A stretch of DNA of 64,000 nucleotides from contig NC_017249.1 in the NCBI RefSeq assembly GCF_000284375.1, forward strand, positions 1,302,001-1,366,000, given 5' to 3'. A program made the position numbers and the translations under genes. The notes under the pieces were generated by a model. It was not told the origin of the DNA and ran no database searches. It was given only the letters and a program-made list of their open reading frames with translations. Below are positions 8,732 through 16,740 of the stretch, in pieces. Origin of the DNA: Bradyrhizobium japonicum USDA 6 (GTDB lineage: Bacteria > Pseudomonadota > Alphaproteobacteria > Rhizobiales > Xanthobacteraceae). The first letter of the stretch is position 1. Each line of letters starts with the position of its first letter.

Positions 8732-8749
8732 ATCGTTCCGGGCGCGCCA
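8732..8749 (+). repeat. Second copy of the tRNA-Arg 3' end, att-like
   Basis: ATCGTTCCGGGCGCGCCA matches the tRNA-Arg 3' end exactly over 18 bases in the same orientation. The match continues imperfectly beyond CCA (TTCG and TA shared). No complete tRNA is present here: the anticodon and D arms are absent upstream. This fits an attR left by insertion of, or decay within, a small element spanning 5833-8731. The rest of the 8600-8866 gap shows nothing I recognise. Confidence 0.55.
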
Positions 8750-8866
8750 CTTCGGTAGAGAGGGCTGAATAGGCTGCCACCGAATTGCGTGCGCAGCCGA
8801 ACCACTAAGCCGGCTTGCACTTCGCAAGCGCCTGCCCTTTCCGATTGATAATTTTGAATGCGCGTA

Positions 8867-9118
8867 TCAGCGGTGCCGCAGACCGCCATGCACATTCGGA
8901 GAGTGGGCCGTAATCAGGCTCTTGTGCTTCCGGGCCGCCGCTTCGGCCTCGCGAGCAAGTCGTTCAGCCTTTAACCTCTCGCGGTTTGCATGAAACGCCG
9001 CTTGGATGCGTTCATGCTCGGAAATCGCTACTTTGGCATCGGTTTCCTTGAAGACCCTTTGCGCCTCACGTTGGGCGGCAGTGGGCGGCTTCCATCCGTA
9101 ATTCTTATGAGCGGTCAT
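8867..9118 (-). CDS. Small hypothetical charged helical protein
   Basis: This 83-residue protein begins MTAHKNYGWKPPTAAQRE and has a long, highly charged helical middle (residues 15-65) rich in Glu, Arg, Lys and Ala that could form a coiled coil. A near-perfect Shine-Dalgarno sequence (GGAGGAGGG) precedes the ATG at 9118, which is the main support for a real gene. I do not recognise a family. It lies just outside the tRNA-flanked segment and reads in the same direction as the next small gene upstream. Confidence 0.65.
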   Translation of the reverse strand: MTAHKNYGWKPPTAAQREAQRVFKETDAKVAISEHERIQAAFHANRERLKAERLAREAEAAARKHKSLITAHSPNVHGGLRHR

Positions 9119-9245
9119 TCCCTCCTCCTTCGGTGATAGCCGTGGGGGCTTGTTGGGTCCGACTGTCAAACTCTCTTCCTGTTTTTCAATTACCGCAATC
9201 GAATATTCGCCAGTCGTTCCCGCGCCGGCCATAGATCCGCGCGGC

Positions 9246-9566
9246 TTACGGGATCCTTGCCACGACGCTGGGCCGGTTTTTCTCGAGCCAGGCGATGGCC
9301 TCGGGTCCATCGACGACACATTCGAAGGTTTCCCAGGTCGGGTCCTCCAGGGATTCCGATTGCAATCGCTTCGCCGCATACTCGACGAGATCGTGCAGGC
9401 CTTCGTATCCTCGCCGGTGCTCGAGGGACTCTGCAATCGCCGTGCTGGTCCAGCCTCGCCGGGCCAGATCGATGATGCTCGGAACGTCAGCCTCGCTGAA
9501 CCAGGGCGTGGCATCGAACTCGAGGCATCGGATGTTATCGGCGGTATGGCAAGTGGCGTGGATCAT
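9246..9566 (-). CDS. Small hypothetical protein with a possible helix-turn-helix
   Basis: This 106-residue protein starts at 9566 with GGAGGAA ideally placed upstream. The segment 'FSEADVPSIIDLARRGWTSTAIAESLEHRRGYEGLHDLVEYA' (about residues 23-65) looks like a small helical domain with a helix-turn-helix flavour ('GWTSTAIAESL'). No annotated family comes to mind. The remainder is acidic. It probably forms a loose unit with the downstream small gene at 8867-9118. Function unknown. Confidence 0.6.
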   Translation of the reverse strand: MIHATCHTADNIRCLEFDATPWFSEADVPSIIDLARRGWTSTAIAESLEHRRGYEGLHDLVEYAAKRLQSESLEDPTWETFECVVDGPEAIAWLEKNRPSVVARIP

Positions 9567-9639
9567 GGGCTTCCTCCGTTCGCCGGCCAAAGCGCGATGA
9601 GATTGGGTTGAATCGTCATCGCGCATTAGCTCCTTGTTT

Positions 9640-9715
9640 GAGCATGATCTCCGCGCAAACGCGTTCCGCGTTTGTCGCGAGGGAAAACCGCTCCACACTT
9701 TTCCGGATCATGCTC
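9640..9715. repeat. GAGCATGATC-type palindromic repeat
   Basis: A 76-base element begins GAGCATGATC (9640) and ends GATCATGCTC (9715). Internal arms include CGCAAACGCG/CGCGTTTG, and it carries the GGAAAACCGCTCCACACTTTTCCGG segment in between (split here for description). This pattern is a familiar dispersed intergenic repeat of Rhizobiales. It lies between the NAD-glutamate dehydrogenase gene end and the upstream region of the small gene at 9246-9566, and could serve as a transcription-ending hairpin. Confidence 0.8.
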
Positions 9716-9744
9716 TCAGTTTCACATCGCTGCGTCGCACGCTC

Positions 9745-12700
9745 TCAGACTTTGACCAGGTCCCCCAGCAGGTTCGCCGCCACCGTCAGCTTGGCGAGCG
9801 TCAGGCCGCTGGCTGCAATCTCCTCGACCGAGCGGCGGATGCGCGCCGCTTCGGGGTGAGCCGCGAGCCAAGTCTCGACAGCCTGCTGACCGGACTGGCC
9901 GGTTGCCAGCATATCCGCGGCCAGTCTTCTCTCGGCGCTGGCGATCTGCTCGACGGCGCGATCGACCGCCATGCGTTCGAAATAATCATTTGCCGGCACG
10001 CTGCGCGCGGCCGCGATGATGCGGTCGAGGCGGAAATTCGCCTCGGCGGCGAAGAAGGTCGCGGCGGCATCGCCGATGGCGCGGGAGGTGCGCTCGGCGA
10101 CCGTCACGATATCGGGTGCCGCAATCAGAGGGTCGAGATCGGCGAGCTCGCCGGCGAGGCCGGCCGGGACGCCGGCATCGGTGAGTTCCTGGCGCCGCTT
10201 GCCGCGCGCGGCCTGCAGGTCCGGCGGCAGGGTGGTGTCGAGGGAGGCCGCGATCTCGCGGATACCCGGGCCAAAACGCCCGATCACTGCCTCGAGGCCG
10301 TCCTTGAAATCGACATTACGCACGTACCAGACCATGCGGGAAATCAGGAGGTCCTGGACCGTCGCGTAGAGGCCGAGCTGCACCTGCCCGTCGATGCGGG
10401 TGTCGAGCGCGTCGATCGCGTCATTGAGCCGCCTGAGCTCGTAGATCGCGTCCACCGCCACCTGCGCCATGACGATGGTGGGAATATCGGCGTCGGTCTC
10501 GTCGGTCAGGCGCACGATACACGCCGGGCCGCCGCGGTTGATCACGGCATTGACGAGACTGGTCGCGATGATCTCGCGTCGCAGGCGATGGAGCTCGACC
10601 GCGGCCGGGAATTTATCGGGAACCTCGCGCGGAAAATACAGGGACAGTCTGCGGGCAAGATAGGGATCATCAGGCACGCTGGTGGCGAGCAGGTCCTCGT
10701 AGAGCGTCAGCTTGGCGTAGGCGAGCAGCACGGCAAGCTCGGGCCGTGTCAGGGCCTGGCCGCGCCGGGTCCGTTCGGTGAGCGCTGCGTCGTCGGGCAG
10801 GAACTCCACGGCGCGGCTGAGCAGGCCGCGCTGCTCGAGCGACTGCATCAGGCGGGTGAGGAAGCCGGTCTCGGCCACGCCCTTGCGCTCGGCGAGCGAG
10901 AGCGCCAGCGTCTGCAGATAGTTGTTGCGCAGCACCAGCGTGCCGACCTCGTCGGTCATCGCGGCCAGCAGGCTGTTGCGGTCGGCGAAGCTGAGGCGTC
11001 CCTCGCGCTCCGGGCGCGCCAGCGCAACCTTGATATTGACCTCGACGTCGGAGGTGTTGACGCCGGCCGAATTGTCGATGGCGTCGGTGTTGAGCTTGAC
11101 GCCCTTCTGTGCCGCTTCGATGCGGCCGCGCTGGGTGACGCCGAGATTGGCGCCTTCGCCGATCACCCGGGCGCGAACGTCGGTGCCTGCGATGCGGATC
11201 GGATCGTTGGCGCGGTCGCCGGCCTGATCGTCGCTCTCTGCCGACGCGCGGATATAGGTGCCGATACCGCCAAACCACAACAGGTCCGTGCGCGCTTTCA
11301 GGATCGCCGTCATCACCTCGAACGGCGTGGCCTGTTCCTTGTCGAGATCGAGCAGGCTGCGGACTTCCGGTGCGAGCGGGATCGCCTTGAGCGTGCGCGA
11401 GAACACGCCGCCGCCCTGCGAGATCAGCGACTTGTTGTAGTCCTGCCAGCTCGATCGCGGCAGGTCGAACAGACGCTTGCGCTCGGCGAAGCTGGTCGAA
11501 GGGTCGGGGGAGGGATCGATGAAGATGTCGCGGTGATCGAACGCCGCCACGAGCCTCGTCGCCGGCGAGAGCAGCATGCCGTTGCCGAAGACGTCGCCGG
11601 ACATGTCGCCGACGCCGGCGACGGTGAACGGCATGGTCTGAATGTCGGTGCCGAGCTCGCGGAAGTGGCGCTTGACCGCCTCCCAGGCGCCGCGCGCCGT
11701 GATCCCCATCTTCTTGTGGTCGTAGCCCTGGCTGCCGCCGGAGGCGAAGGCGTCGCCGAGCCAATGGTTCTTCTCGGCCGAGATCGCGTTGGCGACGTCG
11801 GAGAAGGTGGCGGTGCCCTTGTCGGCGGCGACCACGAGGTAGGGGTCGTCGCCGTCATGGCGCACGGTGGAATCGGGCGGCACGACGGCGTCGCCGTCGA
11901 GATTATCGGTGAGCTCGAGCAGCGAGCGCACGAAGATGCGATAGGCCTCGGTGCCTTCCGCGAGCCAGGCGTCGCGATTGGACGGCGGCGGCAGGCGCTT
12001 GGGCACGAAACCGCCCTTGGCGCCGACCGGCACGATCACGGCGTTCTTGACCTGCTGCGCCTTCACGAGACCCAGGATCTCGGTGCGGAAATCCTGCGGC
12101 CGGTCGGACCAGCGCAAGCCGCCGCGCGCGACCTTGCCGAAGCGCAGGTGAATGCCTTCGACCCGCGGCGAGGAGACGAAGATCTCGTAGAGAGGCCGCG
12201 GTGCCGGCAAATCGTCGATCCGCTGCGCGTCGAACTTGAAGGAGATCACCGCACGCGGATGTCCATCCTCGCCGATCTGCCACAGATTGGTGCGGATGGT
12301 TGACTGCACCAGATTGGTGAAGCGGCGCAGGATGCGGTCTTCATCGAGCGAGGCGACGGATTTGAGCTGCTCCTCGATCTCGGCAAGGAGTGCCGTCTCG
12401 CGCGCCGAACGCTCGCGATCGGTAAGCACGAGGCGTGGATCGAGGCGGGTCTGGAACAGTGCGACGAGGGTGGCCGTGATCGCGGCGTTCTTGCGCAAGG
12501 TCTCCCACATGTAATCCTGGGTGAACGGAGCGCGGATCTGGTGCAGGTAGCGCGACAGCGCCCGGATGGTCGAGACCTCGCGCCAGCCCAGGGCGGTGCG
12601 CAGGATCAGGGCGTTATATCCGTCGGATTCGGCGCGGTCCGTGACCACCGCCATGATCGAGGCTTCGAGGCGATGGCTGAATTCGGGGTTGATCTCGATC

Positions 12701-14559
12701 GGCTGGCCGTCGCTGGTCTCGATCGTCATCTCGTGCAGCCAGACCGGCTCCGGCCTGTTGCCGGGCACGATCTGATAGGTGCGTTCGTCGACCACGCGCA
12801 GGCCGTGATTCTCGATCACCGGCACGCGATAGGACAGCGACAGCGGTGCGGCGTCGGAGAACACCTTCAGGCCGAAGCGCCTGGGATCGTCCTCGTCCTT
12901 GTCGCGGTGCACCGAAATCGTCACCGGGCGGGCCGGCGTCAGCCTTTCGATGGTCGCGATATCGGCGATGGCCTGCTCCGCCGTGAAAACCTCGGTATAG
13001 CCGCCGCTGAAGGCCTGGGCATAACGATTGGCGATCATGCGCGCCCGCATGCCGTCGGTCGACGCCGTGAGCGCGGCCTTCAGCTTGTCGATCCAGGTCG
13101 CGGCAATGGCGCTGATGCCGGCTTCGAGCGCGGTGCGCTCGACGACGGGCGTTTTGCCCTCATAGCGCCCGATGATGAAGTGGACGCGCGCAAGCGCGCC
13201 TTCAGGGAACGATACGTAGGACGCCGACAGGGTCCCCTTGTAGACCTGCGACAGGAAGGCTCCGACGCGCGTGCGCACATCGGTGTCGTATTTGTCGCGC
13301 GGAATGAAGGTGAGAATGGAGACGAAGCGATCGAACTTGTCGACCCGCGCCAGCGCCCGGACGCGCGGGCGCTCGTAGAGGATCAGGACCTCGATGACGA
13401 AATTGTAGAGCGTGTCGACGTCGATCTGGAACAGCTCGTCACGCGGATAATCTTCGAGGATATGCATGAGCGCCTTGCCCGAATGGCCGTTCGGGTCGAA
13501 GCCGGCGCGCTGCAGCACCCGCGAAACCTTGTGGCGCACATAAGGGATCTGCCGCACCGAGCGGGTATAGGCGCCCGAGGTGAACAGGCCGACGACGCGC
13601 AATTCGCCTTCGAGCCGGCCGTCGGGTGCATAGAGCTTGATCCCCACATAATCCATCCGGATGCGCCGATGGACGAGGCTTGAGACATTGGCCTTGATGA
13701 CGATCAGCAGGGTCGGCTCGTGCATGAACTCGCGGATTTCCGAGGTCATCACCACCATTTCGGTTCCGCGGCGCAGGACCTTCACGTCGGGATCGCGCAG
13801 GATGCCGAGGCCTTCACCGGTCGTGATGTCGTCGGAGGCATCGCTGTCGGGCGAGAAGCGATATTCGCGCACGCCGAGGAAGGTGAAATTGTCCGCGCAG
13901 AGCCATTGCAGGAACTGATTGGCTTCGGCGACCTCGTCGATCGGCAACGGCGGCGGATTGGAGGAGAACGTCTTGATTGCCTCCTCGACGCGGTCGCGCA
14001 TGGCGCGCCAGTCGGTGACGCAGGCGCGGACGTTGTTCAGCGCCCTGGTGAGTCCGTCGATCAGCTTCTGGCGATCGGCGTCGGCGTCCAGGCGGGTGAT
14101 GTGGAGGTGAATCAGGCTTTCGCGCGCTCCCTTGGCTCCCTCCGGCAGTGCTTCGCCGTAGAACCGCAGCAGCTTGCCCTCGGCATCGCGCTCCACGGCG
14201 ATGATCGGGTGGGCGACGAGGCTGACTTCGATGCCCTGCTCGGCGAGTTCCGCCATCGTGGAGTCGTAGAGGAAAGGCATGTTGTCGTTGAGAATTTCGA
14301 GCACGGAAATCTCGCGCCCGTTCGGCAACGTAGGATTGACCACGCGGATATCGGCACTGCCCGACGTGCGCCGCTGCACATGCTCCCAGGCGTGCTCCGC
14401 CAGGAGGGCGAGGGAGGCGGCATCGTAATTGTCGAGATCCTCGATATTGCTGTAGCCGAACAGGGGCTCGGCAAAGGCCCGCGGGCTCTTGCCCGGCGGC
14501 ACGCTGCCCGCTGCATCGCGGATCAGGGTTGCCCGGGCCTTGTCGTCACGCCACGCCAT
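9745..14559 (-). CDS. NAD-specific glutamate dehydrogenase, large (about 180 kDa) class
   Basis: This protein of about 1,604 residues oxidatively deaminates glutamate to 2-oxoglutarate with NAD. Length and order fit the GDH-180 class of Caulobacter, Pseudomonas and Streptomyces. It has an N-terminal regulatory part with ACT-like segments, a central catalytic core with 'VKNAVIVPVGAKGGFV' and 'GDMSGDVFGNGMLLS', and a long C-terminal helical domain. I choose the ATG at 14559 because GGAGGA lies 5 bases upstream; ATGs at 14562 and 14571 are alternatives. It is transcribed alone. The opposite strand is open over long stretches only because of GC-rich codon use. Confidence 0.95.
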   Translation of the reverse strand: MAWRDDKARATLIRDAAGSVPPGKSPRAFAEPLFGYSNIEDLDNYDAASLALLAEHAWEHVQRRTSGSADIRVVNPTLPNGREISVLEILNDNMPFLYDSTMAELAEQGIEVSLVAHPIIAVERDAEGKLLRFYGEALPEGAKGARESLIHLHITRLDADADRQKLIDGLTRALNNVRACVTDWRAMRDRVEEAIKTFSSNPPPLPIDEVAEANQFLQWLCADNFTFLGVREYRFSPDSDASDDITTGEGLGILRDPDVKVLRRGTEMVVMTSEIREFMHEPTLLIVIKANVSSLVHRRIRMDYVGIKLYAPDGRLEGELRVVGLFTSGAYTRSVRQIPYVRHKVSRVLQRAGFDPNGHSGKALMHILEDYPRDELFQIDVDTLYNFVIEVLILYERPRVRALARVDKFDRFVSILTFIPRDKYDTDVRTRVGAFLSQVYKGTLSASYVSFPEGALARVHFIIGRYEGKTPVVERTALEAGISAIAATWIDKLKAALTASTDGMRARMIANRYAQAFSGGYTEVFTAEQAIADIATIERLTPARPVTISVHRDKDEDDPRRFGLKVFSDAAPLSLSYRVPVIENHGLRVVDERTYQIVPGNRPEPVWLHEMTIETSDGQPIEINPEFSHRLEASIMAVVTDRAESDGYNALILRTALGWREVSTIRALSRYLHQIRAPFTQDYMWETLRKNAAITATLVALFQTRLDPRLVLTDRERSARETALLAEIEEQLKSVASLDEDRILRRFTNLVQSTIRTNLWQIGEDGHPRAVISFKFDAQRIDDLPAPRPLYEIFVSSPRVEGIHLRFGKVARGGLRWSDRPQDFRTEILGLVKAQQVKNAVIVPVGAKGGFVPKRLPPPSNRDAWLAEGTEAYRIFVRSLLELTDNLDGDAVVPPDSTVRHDGDDPYLVVAADKGTATFSDVANAISAEKNHWLGDAFASGGSQGYDHKKMGITARGAWEAVKRHFRELGTDIQTMPFTVAGVGDMSGDVFGNGMLLSPATRLVAAFDHRDIFIDPSPDPSTSFAERKRLFDLPRSSWQDYNKSLISQGGGVFSRTLKAIPLAPEVRSLLDLDKEQATPFEVMTAILKARTDLLWFGGIGTYIRASAESDDQAGDRANDPIRIAGTDVRARVIGEGANLGVTQRGRIEAAQKGVKLNTDAIDNSAGVNTSDVEVNIKVALARPEREGRLSFADRNSLLAAMTDEVGTLVLRNNYLQTLALSLAERKGVAETGFLTRLMQSLEQRGLLSRAVEFLPDDAALTERTRRGQALTRPELAVLLAYAKLTLYEDLLATSVPDDPYLARRLSLYFPREVPDKFPAAVELHRLRREIIATSLVNAVINRGGPACIVRLTDETDADIPTIVMAQVAVDAIYELRRLNDAIDALDTRIDGQVQLGLYATVQDLLISRMVWYVRNVDFKDGLEAVIGRFGPGIREIAASLDTTLPPDLQAARGKRRQELTDAGVPAGLAGELADLDPLIAAPDIVTVAERTSRAIGDAAATFFAAEANFRLDRIIAAARSVPANDYFERMAVDRAVEQIASAERRLAADMLATGQSGQQAVETWLAAHPEAARIRRSVEEIAASGLTLAKLTVAANLLGDLVKV

Positions 14560-15006
14560 CATGTCCTCCATTTGCCGCGCCGTCCGACCGCAGTCGCGAT
14601 CATCAGCCAAAGTCTGGAGTGCATCTCGTCGAGCGCCGCGATCGCGTGGATACGCAAAATCCTCGATCTCGTGCGTCGGCGGTTTCCGACGACAATACTA
14701 CGATCCCGGGGCGAAAGGCGCACGCTGTTGTGAGGCGTGCTGAAATTCCCGACGGCAGCGGGCGAGGCCGAGGTCGGCGCCGACGGCCGTCGAATCATGA
14801 GGGCGATAAAAATCGCGAGCAATTTCAAATGTGTATGAGTTCGTGGTTTCATTCGGAATGGCGCGCGCCATGTCGGCATGAATCATCGCAGCCAGGATCG
14901 ACGGGTCCTCGCGTGGATTCGCCGGCGCCGCGCGTTATCTGGCCGCGCTGGACCTGCAATTTGGCGCCTTGTGGTTTCGAAGCCGGAACCGTCAGCCTGC
15001 GAGCCT
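14560..15006. other. Intergenic gap, nothing recognised
   Basis: About 450 bases separate the start of the glutamate dehydrogenase gene from the end of the IclR gene. Short frames exist on both strands, but none has a good ribosome-binding site or a recognisable product. The segment 14800-14870 is less GC-rich and probably holds the dehydrogenase promoter. I see no clear repeat or hairpin. Confidence 0.4.
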
Positions 15007-15783
15007 TCAGCGGCCTGCCAGTACCTCCTTGCACTTGGCCGCGAAGGCGTTGAGGTACGAGCCGATCTCGCTCGCCAGCGCATCCGACCGATCGACATTC
15101 TGCAGACTCATGTTGAGCGCGTAGACTGGAAGCCCCTCCAGCACGATGGGCGTTGCGACGGCAAGAACGGCAGGCTGCCACGACACCGCGCAATAGCCGT
15201 CGCGTTCGACGGAGCTGATCGATGTCCTGACGTCCGCGAGCAGCGCCTTCGTGGCCGCAGCGCTGCGCCGTTTGAACAGCTTCAGCAATCGCTCTCGCTC
15301 GGCCTCTGCAACGCCGGCCAGATATGCACGACCGAGCGACGTCAATTCCATCGGCACCTGCTGCCCGGCGACCACGTTGCGCAGCGCCGCGCGGGGGCTG
15401 TAGCGGATCGATTCGAGATAGACCATCATGGTCCTATCGGCGGTCGCGAGCCCCACGTTCAGCCGGCGCTTCGCCGATTCTGCCCGCATCATTGCTCCGA
15501 TCGCATTGAGCACGGGTGATCCTGTCCGCATCGCGTGACCGATGCTGACGACGGAGGCGGCAAGGCGGTAGGTCCGTTCGCTGCGGACTTCGTCGAGCAT
15601 CCCGGAATTGACCAGCGTTCGCGTCAGCCGGCTGACCGTCGATCGCGGTAGTCCGGTTCGCTCCGCGATCTCGCCGTTGCCCAGCGTGTCGACGCCGGGC
15701 CGGAAGGCGCGAAGGATTTCCACGCCCCTTTCGAGCGACCGATTGCCGTCTACCCCGCCCGCATATCTGCGTAGCTTCGCCAC
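15007..15783 (-). CDS. IclR family transcriptional regulator
   Basis: This 258-residue protein has an N-terminal winged helix-turn-helix (about residues 12-75: 'SLERGVEILRAFRP', 'IAERTGLPRSTVSRLTRTLVNSGML'). A C-terminal IclR effector domain follows, with 'SVVSIGHAM', 'AVSWQPAVLAVATPIV' and 'VYALNMSLQ'. Such regulators repress or activate catabolic operons on binding small acids. It is divergent from the enoyl-CoA hydratase operon that begins at 15946, and a perfect palindrome lies between. The natural inference is that it controls that operon and itself. Confidence 0.93.
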   Translation of the reverse strand: MAKLRRYAGGVDGNRSLERGVEILRAFRPGVDTLGNGEIAERTGLPRSTVSRLTRTLVNSGMLDEVRSERTYRLAASVVSIGHAMRTGSPVLNAIGAMMRAESAKRRLNVGLATADRTMMVYLESIRYSPRAALRNVVAGQQVPMELTSLGRAYLAGVAEAERERLLKLFKRRSAAATKALLADVRTSISSVERDGYCAVSWQPAVLAVATPIVLEGLPVYALNMSLQNVDRSDALASEIGSYLNAFAAKCKEVLAGR

Positions 15784-15802
15784 ATCGAGCCTCCCACCGC
15801 AT

Positions 15803-15817
15803 TTCCACTAAGTGGAA
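15803..15817. promoter_or_regulatory. Candidate IclR operator palindrome
   Basis: TTCCACTAAGTGGAA is a perfect 7-1-7 palindrome. It sits 20 bases upstream of the iclR start codon, in the gap shared with the divergent catabolic operon. IclR-family operators are often short palindromes of TGGAA/TTCCA type. The position and symmetry suggest the binding site of the adjacent regulator. Confidence 0.5.
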
Positions 15818-15945
15818 TTAGGGGGATGTTCCTGATGGTGCAAGCCGATATAGGCACCGGGAAGAAGAATGCCCGGTCGCGCACGGCTCAACGAAGAAGC
15901 GGCACGGTCTGAAATCGGCATTCGGGAGCCCGCACGGAGCCTGTC

Positions 15946-16737
15946 ATGTCCTATCAGCTCATCGAGTTTTCCGTCGAAGCCGGTGTCGCGACGATCGCAT
16001 TCAACCGGCCGGAACGGCGCAACGCCATGAGCGATGAGATGCGCGCCGAGTTCGTCAGTGCGCTTGAAACCGTCTCCCGAGACAAGGCGATCAAGGCCCT
16101 GGTGCTGACCGGGCGCGGCAACGCCTTTTGTGCCGGCGGCGATATCAGCGGTATGAAGCGCCGGCTCGAGGCGCCTCAGGGCGAAGTCGCATTCAACGGA
16201 TGGAGCCGTCAGCAGGGCGTGCACCACGTGCAGTCTTTCCTGCTGGGCCTGCCGAAACCGACGATTGCCGCTGTCAACGGCGCCGCGGCGGGCCTCGGTG
16301 CGGATACCGCGCTTGCCTGCGACTTCGTCATGGGAACGGAACGGTCGAAGTTCACCTGGTCCTACATCAAGCGAGGCCTGATACCCGACGGCGGTGGCCT
16401 GTATTTTCTGCCTCGCCGGGTGGGGCTTGCCAGGGCAAAGGAGCTGATCTTCACCGGGCGCGTCGTCGAGGCCGACGAAGCGCTCTCGCTCGGCATCGTC
16501 GATCGCAAGGTGGCCTCGACCGAGCTCCTAACGGCCGCGCAGGCCTGGGCGGCCGAATTGGCCCAGGGGTCTCCCACCGCGCTGGCGCTGGGCAAGAAGA
16601 TCCTGAACGAGACCTTCGAGCATTCCGCGCACGACATTTTCAGTCTCGGCAGCCAGGCGCAGGCCATCTGCTACACCAGCGCGGAGCATCGCGATGCCGT
16701 GACGGCGTTCCTTGCGCAATCCTCGTCGAAGGGCTGA
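15946..16737 (+). CDS. Enoyl-CoA hydratase/isomerase family protein
   Basis: This 263-residue crotonase-fold protein has the CoA/oxyanion segment 'GNAFCAGGDISGMK' (about residues 58-72) and the second oxyanion strand 'AAVNGAAAGLGADTALACDF' (about 106-125). The following 'GLIPDGGGLYFLPRRVG' includes the acidic residue often used in catalysis. Length is normal. It is the first gene of an operon with an ADP-forming acyl-CoA synthetase (3 bases downstream) and a TTT-type binding protein. It probably hydrates an enoyl-CoA formed from an imported carboxylic acid; the exact substrate is unknown. Confidence 0.92.
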   Translation: MSYQLIEFSVEAGVATIAFNRPERRNAMSDEMRAEFVSALETVSRDKAIKALVLTGRGNAFCAGGDISGMKRRLEAPQGEVAFNGWSRQQGVHHVQSFLLGLPKPTIAAVNGAAAGLGADTALACDFVMGTERSKFTWSYIKRGLIPDGGGLYFLPRRVGLARAKELIFTGRVVEADEALSLGIVDRKVASTELLTAAQAWAAELAQGSPTALALGKKILNETFEHSAHDIFSLGSQAQAICYTSAEHRDAVTAFLAQSSSKG

Positions 16738-16740
16738 GCG

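Noticed and set aside
9634..12303. An 889-codon open frame opposite the glutamate dehydrogenase gene
   Set aside because: Same codon-bias shadow; no recognisable domain, and the minus-strand product is a clear enzyme.
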